Shown piece by piece: positions 56,675 to 64,000 of a stretch of DNA of 64,000 nt. Numbering within the stretch: position 1 is the stretch's first letter; every line of letters starts with the position of its first letter. The notes beneath the pieces were generated by a model. That model worked only from the letters and a program-made list of their open reading frames with translations. It was not told where the DNA came from and made no database searches. Made by a program: the position numbers and the translations under genes. Origin of the DNA: Haliotis asinina (Eukaryota; Mollusca; Gastropoda; Lepetellida; Haliotidae); contig NC_090283.1 in NCBI RefSeq assembly GCF_037392515.1, positions 27,358,249 through 27,422,248 of the forward strand, written 5' to 3'.

Positions 56675-59600
56675 TTATGTATGTTGTTTGAAGTATTCAT
56701 CATTCATAACATAGTGCACAATATCGGACACATCTTCAAGATCATCTTCCTCGCCTCCTTGCTGTTGTTCTTCCTCATCTGAAAAATGCCGTTCCTCCTC
56801 GTACCGCCGCTCCTCAGGAAAGCGAGCAGGCTGTTCCTCTGGGTACTGTCTCTCTTCAGGGTACTGGCGATTATCTCGTAGCAGGTTGTCCATCATAAAA
56901 CCACTACTGCCACTAGATGAAGCTGATGAAGGTGGTGGATGGGGTACCTGTGGACCAGCGTTACTCTGGGAGGTGGGTGGAAGGTGTTGTCTCACTGGAG
57001 GGGGTTGATTTGGTGGGAAGGACCCAGGAGGGCCTCCATAATGGGGGTAAGGGCCATAAGTAGGAATACCTCTTGGAGGTGGACCATGGGGGTGAGGTGG
57101 GCCATGATGTTTTTGTGGGCCATGTGGAATTGGTGGTCCTTGATGAGGGTGCATACCTCTGGGGTGTGGTGGCCCTGGATGGGATGGAATTGGTCCCCCT
57201 GACTGGTGTGAACGTGGTGGTCCTCCCCCAGAGTGGGGGTGGGACTGTGGCCCCCCTGTGGGATGAGGGTGGGGAGGTGGTCCTCCTGCTGGGTGTGAGT
57301 GGGGGGGTGGTCCTGCTGGGTGTGAGTGTGGAGGTGGTCCTCCTGGGTGTGAGTGTGGAGGTGGTCCTCCTGCTGGGTGTGAGTGTGGAGGTGGTCCTCC
57401 TGCTGAATGAGAGTGTGGAGGTGGTCCTCCTGGGTGAGAGTGTGGAGGTGGTCCTCCCGGTGGATGAGAGTGGGAAGGTGGTCCTCCAGATGGATGAGCG
57501 TGGGGAGGGGGTCCACCATGATGGGGCGGGCCTTGTTGGTATCCTGGGTGAGGTGGCCGAAAAGGCATGCCAGGAACTGGGGGTCCCATGTGATGGGGAG
57601 GGGGTGGCCCCTGGGGGTACGGTTGACCTTGCGGAACAGGTGGTGGTCCCATCTTGTGCTGAGGCATTCCATGAGGATGAGGTGGGGTGCCATGAGGCTG
57701 ATGAGGAGAAGCAATGGGAGCATGGTGTGGAGATGCAGAGGGTGGATGGTGGGGTGATGCACTGGATGGATGATGAGGGGACGTTCCATGTGGAGGGGTG
57801 CCTTGGGGGTGGGGTGGTGTCCCCTGGGGGTGATGAGGGGACCCATGAGGTGGGGAACTCATTTGTGAGTGGGAAGGAAGACCTTGAGACATTGGACCAT
57901 ACTGAGGATGCATATACTGTTTCTGATGAGCACCATACGGATACTGAAAGTCTCGTGGACCATGGTGAGGAAACGGTTCACTACCATGAGACCTAAACTT
58001 TTCACCTTCATTTGAGAATCCTGGTTGGGGTACATCTTTACTTGGTTTACCATCCCCAGCAGGGTGATCATGTCCATTCACCTCCAGTGCACTTTGAGAA
58101 TCTTTGGAGGCTTCTGACACTGTGTCGATCTTTTCCTGGTCGGACTTTCTACCACTGCTTTCTCCATCATTAGTCCTTTCACCATCATCAGTTCTATCAT
58201 CAGATTCACCATCTGGTTTAGAGTAAGAGGAGAAATCACAGCTATCTTCTCTACCTGCTTTCAGAATATTCTCCATATTCTTTCCTCCACGAACCTTCCT
58301 TTTAGTATTCACAACAACTGTCTTTTCTTTTTCTGCATCACTTTCAGACTCTGATGCAAGGAAACTTTTGAAATCAACATTTGCAGCCTTTCTTTGTGGT
58401 CGCCTCTGTGACTTCTTTTTCTCTTCCTCTGATGATTCTTCATCACTCTTTTCATTCTCTGTTTCTTCCTCTTCTTCCTCCTCGCTCTCTTGGCTCTTTC
58501 CACTGTCAGAAATATCTTTCTCCGATTCAGAACTTCGGTCTTTGATTTTTGGCCGCTTCTTCATTTTCTTCTTCTCAACCGTCTTTGCTTTTTCTTTCTT
58601 TGGTTTTTCCTCGTCTTCTTCGTCACTATCATCTGATCGAATCACACGGCGCACAGGTTTTCTAGACTTCCTATCAGAATCATCTGAGCACAAATCCCTG
58701 TCTGATACATCGTCTTCTGATTCTGAGTTCGGAGACTCTACTGCTTCTGATTCATCAGAATTGAATTCCTGATAGTTGACCCGTCGTTTTGAAGAGGCTC
58801 GTGTTGATCTCCGGTTACTGGCACTTTCATCACTATCATAGTCATCATCAACAACTGAAAGTTAAATTATATATTATTATTACTCTTAAACATTTGGATT
58901 AATTTCAGTTTTTTATATGATCACTCTTAAACAAACAATACAGAGTAACCTTGTTCCTTTTCAGTATTAGAAGAAATGTAAACTACTGAACATTTGTTCT
59001 TTCACATCCAGTAATACTAAGTAAATGAGGCAGAGAGAGTTCGTGTATTAATGCTTATATACAAACACTGTAACTTCTTACCAAAATCATCATCAAAGCG
59101 TGACCACTTCCTCCGGTTTCCACGTGCAGACCGTACTCGGGTTTGCCTGACACCAGATCGGCCTGTTCGTGGCTGCCAGTCTGACGCCTCTGAATCAACC
59201 TCACTGACTGGTTCCTCGTAACTCATTTCGGATGCAGAGTCTCTGAAATTCAAACATGATCAGGCTATACATACAGACAGTGTAAACAAAGATCTTCAGA
59301 GTTGCAGGATATATACTGTGATAAAAACAAGGCACAAAGTCTTACTATTGCCTACATTTCATCTTTCATCTACTGCAAAAGGCAGATTCTCTTTTAGGTG
59401 TGTTCTCGAGTGAGACTAGTTTTAATGCACTCAGCAATATTCCAACTATATGGCGTGAGTCTGTAAAACATCATGTCTGAACCAGACAATCCAGTGATCA
59501 ACAGCATGAACATAAATCTATGTAACTGGGGCACAATGACACAAGTCAACCAAGTCAGCTATCCTGACCACCTGATCCCATTTGTCATCTTTTACGACAA

Positions 59601-62600
59601 GCATGGAATACTGTAAGGGTAATGCTGTTTTTCAAGGCATTATCAAAAGAGTTTAATGACAGGATCGGGCCTGACTTTCACACATCTTTCATAAAATGTC
59701 TTCTTTCAAATTCATGATGAAACAAACAAGTAAACAAGTGTAGAAGTGAGCACAGCTCACATACCCCTGCTTCCCACTTCGGGACATGCAAATGACTGAT
59801 GCTGATGTATAATGAGACAAGAATGAGCAGCTCACATGACTTTCTCCTTGACCCTATTAAACTTCATAGCATGTAAACTTTAAGAGATATGCTCCGGACA
59901 TAGTTTCCGGATGGAAGGACGGATGACAGAATAAATGCCGTATACCCCCATTACTTCATAGTGGTTGCTTAATTATAGAATGTTCTGTTGCAAGGCGAAA
60001 TACAAATAACAATTTCAATTTGAACAGAAAGATACATGATACACCAGTTATGAGCACTGATCAACAGCAAAATCAACTGGCAAAATAAAGTATTGAGAAC
60101 ACTGACATGGATTATATTGGGGAAGGTTTCATACAAGTAATGCTGGAAGCACAATTCCTCCTTTCTAACAAAACTATAAACAAAACCTATCAGTTAACTC
60201 TTTCAACACCAGTCAGCCAGAGGCATATACTGCCATGACACTCCCATAAACTCTCAGGTCATTGATGTAGCCTGTGTTTATCAAGGAAATTATCAGATAG
60301 TTTGTAAATCACTATTCCTACTACACAGAATGCACCATTTCAAAGGTCTAATCCTACTGCATATAAATATGAAAGTTACTTTTTATCATATTATTTAAGT
60401 AATATGGCTACAACTTAAATACCTTAATTTTTACTTAAAATGCAGGCTCACATACATATATATTCAGATAAACCATGGAGGAAGTAAAAACTGGGTGATT
60501 TTTTCCATTTCTAACATGTCATGATATCCCCTTCCCTTTTTCTTTATATTTTCCATTTTAACACAGTCAGGAAATTATAACAGAAAGATTTCTGAAATAA
60601 TATGTATGGTCGTGTATTTCCTGATATCATTGGCATTCCGCTCGGTAATATGATGAACGGTGTGAAATACCTCCGTTTTCAAAGCTTCGTATGATTAACG
60701 TGTGGCAAATTGATGGTGGGTATTGTTCGAAAGCTCTGAACATCAAGTATATCACTGTACCCTTGCCCAGAGTATTTTCACAGCTGCTGGAAGTGATTTG
60801 GGTGGGAAAGGATTGGTTTCTAACAAAGCTTTTTCGCCACAGTCTCCCATAAGGATCGTGATTGTCAGATTCAGACACATGTCCAAAGTGAGCCAATCAG
60901 ATAACAGCAATGGATACTGTCCTCTTAAAAGAAAACATGCAGATTCAGGCAAAACTTTTGGGTGCGATCACGCTATTCTGAAAGTGCTAAATAAAAAAAT
61001 CACCACCTATACGTATATTATGGAACTTAACGGACGTATCATGCTAGGTTATAACCTGTGACAAGAAAGTTTTATGCACATATTTTAGCATTAAACATTG
61101 TGTCCAAGCATAAAGTTCGAGGTGACGAAAGCTGAGATGTCACTTGAATGACATCACATGATTACATAAAAAAGGTAGAAATAGTAAGTTATAATGTTCA
61201 TTTGACTACTCTTATGAGTACTGTTGTTGGTTTTATTCTTTAGTATATTTGATTTGTTTAATTACATCCTCAAAACATTGTTAATTTGCTCATTAAACAC
61301 TCTGATGTGGTCCCGTTGCCAAAGCATGTCCGAGAATCACTGTGTTTCAATAACAATAGTTATAATTAGCTTATAATTCTAAGTCTGTCAAAAATACATA
61401 GCCATCTGAAATGTAATAACTGTTTTCAAGCATTATGAAAAATGATAAATGAATCATAGGTTAGATTCCTAAAAATACATATCATGATGTGACTACTCCC
61501 TAGCCGGTATCCTGACCTACAGTCTCTGAGGACTGGTGATGTTTCACTAGTTTTCTGGCCAATGGCATTGAATGGGTTAAAGCACTAATAATAGCTACTA
61601 ACTTGGAAGCCTGGTATTCATCACTCTCATCCCCATCGTCATCGCTGTCCAACTGAGTAAGCCGGCGCCTCCGACGAGCCTTCTGGCTTTTCTTTTCCCG
61701 GTTGACAACAGGTGGAGGACGACCTGTGATGTTGGACATGTCCTTACCACCTCTGCCTCCCCCTCTGATGCTTCCATCTGTACAAGGAGAGGCTTAGTTA
61801 ATGACGGTCTTCATGTTGCAATACTATTAACATCATACTGATCTCCAGAATCACAGTACATATCAGAGCAGTGTTGTGTGTAAGCACAGACAACATCCAT
61901 ATTGTCAGTAACATTCTATAAACCTTTAGCATAGTCTGTGCATTCAGTGTTGCAGCACACATCAGACCAAGCTGGAAATAACAGAGTCTTGGAAATAACC
62001 TGTTCTTCAAAGTAAGAGCAAACTCAGATTATGTTGCTGAATCCTCGAATTTTGCAACAAGAGGCTGAATTTCAGCAATGAAAAAATTGCTTGTCCTTTC
62101 GTAAAAACAGAATGATTCAACGCTTTAGCAACCATGAGAGTCTCTTGCAATAGGCAATCAAAAGTCTAGTTTGAATGGTTTCAGGAGATGTTCAGGTGTT
62201 TCTTGATGGAGGGATGGGGGTACATTACCAGAGTAACTGTCCTCTTCATAAGATTCCTCCTTGATGTCATCCCCAATAGCACTGTTGATGAGATTGTCGT
62301 ACTCAGTGAACCTGTAGCTCATGGACTGGCGAGATCGACATGACCTCTTGGAGTACACCTCATCAGGGACCTCCTTCTCCTCCTTCATGATTCGCTTCGT
62401 CACTATCGCCAACATTCTCTCCTCCCGTTCCTTATGCTGCTGGATGTTGCTCTTCTTGTCCTGTCAAAGTGATTGGAATTAACTCACATCACATAACATT
62501 ACAAAGATGCCCCCCAAAAAATGACCAGGAATTTGTGCAAAACATTACTTTGTCTATTTAAACACTTCACCTAATTTCTATCACTTTTCAGACAATCACA

Positions 62601-63675
62601 AAAGGGATGCAACTCTGCACTGTCTTCTATGATCAGCTTGTAGACTCTTAAATGTTACTGACATGACACTAAACATAATCATACTGAATGAATACATACC
62701 TCTTTTAGAATGTTATCCAGACTTATACCTACAAAGGCTAGACGTTCTTTCCTGAAAAGAAAACAACTCGTAACACTATACATACTGCACCATGTAGGTA
62801 ATGTAATACTGTAAATAAGGTATCACAATGTCAAAGGAATTTATTCAATGTTGATTATTGTTCACTGAAAAACTTCAATTGAATTTTGGTTAACACTTTA
62901 TAAATTCAGCTTAACATTATTTTTTTAAGTATTTGAGGATTTTCACTTTCATAAAAAAATATATATTGGCAGTGATATGCATGACCCTTGGAAATTCTAG
63001 AAAAGGTGAGCTTGGGAGTCAAACACAAGACTATTTGGATTGGTTCAGTGGAGCCGTAGACATCTCTAAGTTCAAGGATTACATGAAATGCATTCAAAAT
63101 GCAAACATCCTACCTTCTGACTAACCGCTCCCTCTTTTTTAAAGAGACATCTAGGTTGAGAAGATTTTCTTGTAGAACCTGCACCAGCATGACCTTGTTA
63201 CAAAAAACAAAACATTCCATAATTTAGCATGACAACATATAAACACATGTTGACAAGGAATGCATTACAACAGTATATATCATGCAGTGAACATTCATAT
63301 TATTGAATAACTGTATGTAGGGACGGTGCATAGGGACTGTGACAGACAGGTTCAGGCACATTTACAACAGAATGGGGTGGTGATGGGGTGTGAATTGTGA
63401 TAAGGTGGCAATAGGGATGGGAATGTGGCGGGATGGGAGTGGGGTGAGGATAGGGAGGGGAAGGGGATAGGATAGGGTAGGGTTAGGTAGGGCATAGGGG
63501 TGGGGTGGGGAATAGGGTCCACCTTTTTCGTGGACTTTATCAAAACCAAGCAGTTGTTGGAGCGACTTACATGTTGACAAGGTGGACAGTACCAGTCTCC
63601 ATCCGGAATGATCATGATCGGTGGTCGGAGACAGGCGGTGTGGTACCCACTATCACACTTATCACAGAGCAGAAT
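56675..63675 (-). CDS. RSF1: RSF1, remodelling and spacing factor 1, C-terminal 994 residues
   Basis: Seven exons join in phase: 63675-63571, 63193-63114, 62751-62700, 62460-62229, 61777-61603, 59242-59082 and 58854-56675 (stop). The first visible exon carries most of the PHD finger (ILLCDKCDSGYHTACL, MIIPDGDWYCPPCQ); the first zinc ligands are right of the window. Next come a coiled coil, LAFVGISLDNIL, SMSYRFTEYDNLINSAIGDD, GGKDMSNITG and RRRRRLTQLDSDDD, each in the order I recall for human RSF1. The last exon is acidic and Lys/Ser-rich, then has about 370 residues dominated by Pro, His and Gly (57000-58040, with about ten GGPPPHSHPAG-type units at 57200-57520), and ends DLEDVSDIVHYV, the RSF1 C-terminus. 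RSF1 binds histones and partners the ISWI ATPase SNF2H in nucleosome assembly and spacing. I do not recall the Pro/His block in vertebrate RSF1. The N-terminal half lies outside. Confidence 0.9.
59408..59610 (-). mobile_element. SINE-like repeat, family II, reverse
   Basis: ACTCAGCAATATTCCAACTA, ATCATGTCTGAACCAGACAA, CCAGTGATCAACAGCATGAA, CAAGTCAACCAAGTCAGC and TTACGACAAGCATGG. It lies in the RSF1 intron between 59243 and 61602. Confidence 0.65.
63360..63522 (+). repeat. G-rich low-complexity tract in RSF1 intron
   Basis: Repeated GGGG and GGG runs (GATAGGGAGGGGAAGGGGAT, GGGTAGGGTTAGGTAGGGC) give many possible four-strand G-quadruplex sets on the plus strand. On the RSF1 transcript it is C-rich and lies about 50 nt after the PHD exon's donor. 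Confidence 0.85.
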
Positions 63676-64000
63676 CTGAAAAAAAGGGGGAAAGATGAGC
63701 CACTATATAGTTCTGATCACAAATAGCTGCATGTGACTGTGCCTCCAAATTATGACTGAATCAGCCAGAAATAAAAAAAACCCCGAATACCAAGCAGAAT
63801 TCACTATGGATACACTCTCTTACAAACAGCAACTTCTAGCAGACTTGAACAGATTAATTCTTGGAATTGGCAAACTCTACATGATTACTTGGGACTGTCA
63901 AACCAACTGATTAATGTACAGAACAGTTGAAACCTAGAACAATTTGTGCGGGTCAGTGTCAATACTTGTGTAGTCAAATAAAACATCTGTTATCTGAAAC
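63676..64000 (-). other. RSF1 intron; nothing else seen
   Basis: The acceptor CCCCTTTTTTTCAG ends at 63676, so this stretch is the end of an intron on the minus strand. No further coding exon was recognised before the window ends. Confidence 0.6.

Noticed and set aside
57073-57996. Plus-strand open frame of 307 codons and a minus-strand frame of 284 codons
   Set aside because: Shadows of the RSF1 Pro/His-rich coding stretch; low complexity and no domain.

Overview
This is a eukaryotic nuclear window, most likely from a vetigastropod mollusc close to abalone (Haliotis). The reasons are intron-rich genes, AT-rich spacers, and many SINE-like repeats of the kind I remember from Haliotis loci: a tRNA-like head, a motif close to CGTAAAACTAAACTCACTC, and a tail of short ACTC repeats. 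The species call is from memory; no search was run. No rRNA, free tRNA gene, CRISPR array or bacterial operon is visible.

Layout. (1) 664-13491, plus strand: the last 15 coding exons of a DZIP1/Iguana-like ciliary protein; its start lies left of the window. Its introns carry several minisatellites, including a very uniform 60-bp array. (2) 18.8-30.2 kb, minus strand: two small secreted acidic proteins I cannot name, of 217 and 417 residues. They share a signal-peptide first exon, a phase-1 first intron and a similar sequence just after it. A broken partial copy of the first lies next to it. (3) 31512-39007, minus: a complete 8-exon Gfo/Idh/MocA oxidoreductase, 331 residues, closest to myo-inositol 2-dehydrogenase, rebuilt exon by exon with all intron phases agreeing. 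Two copies of an inverted-repeat element and a 1-kb minisatellite sit in its introns. (4) 40798-42582, minus: a pogo/Tigger transposase-derived protein with a C-terminal PHD finger. Its transposase triad appears incomplete, so it looks like a domesticated gene. (5) 42.6-50.6 kb: mostly gene-free, with simple repeats, SINEs and a 139-bp foldback element. (6) 56675-63675, minus: the last seven coding exons (994 residues) of RSF1, the histone-binding subunit of the ISWI remodelling factor RSF. It has a large Pro/His-rich stretch in its final exon and probably a long 3' UTR down to about 50.87 kb.

The genes do not form an evident pathway. Two encode chromatin or DNA-binding PHD proteins, one a cilium protein, one a metabolic enzyme and two secreted products. 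The best candidates for something undescribed are the secreted acidic gene pair with its exon-duplicated His-rich module, the PHD-pogo fusion, the RSF1 Pro/His insert, and the small inverted-repeat elements.
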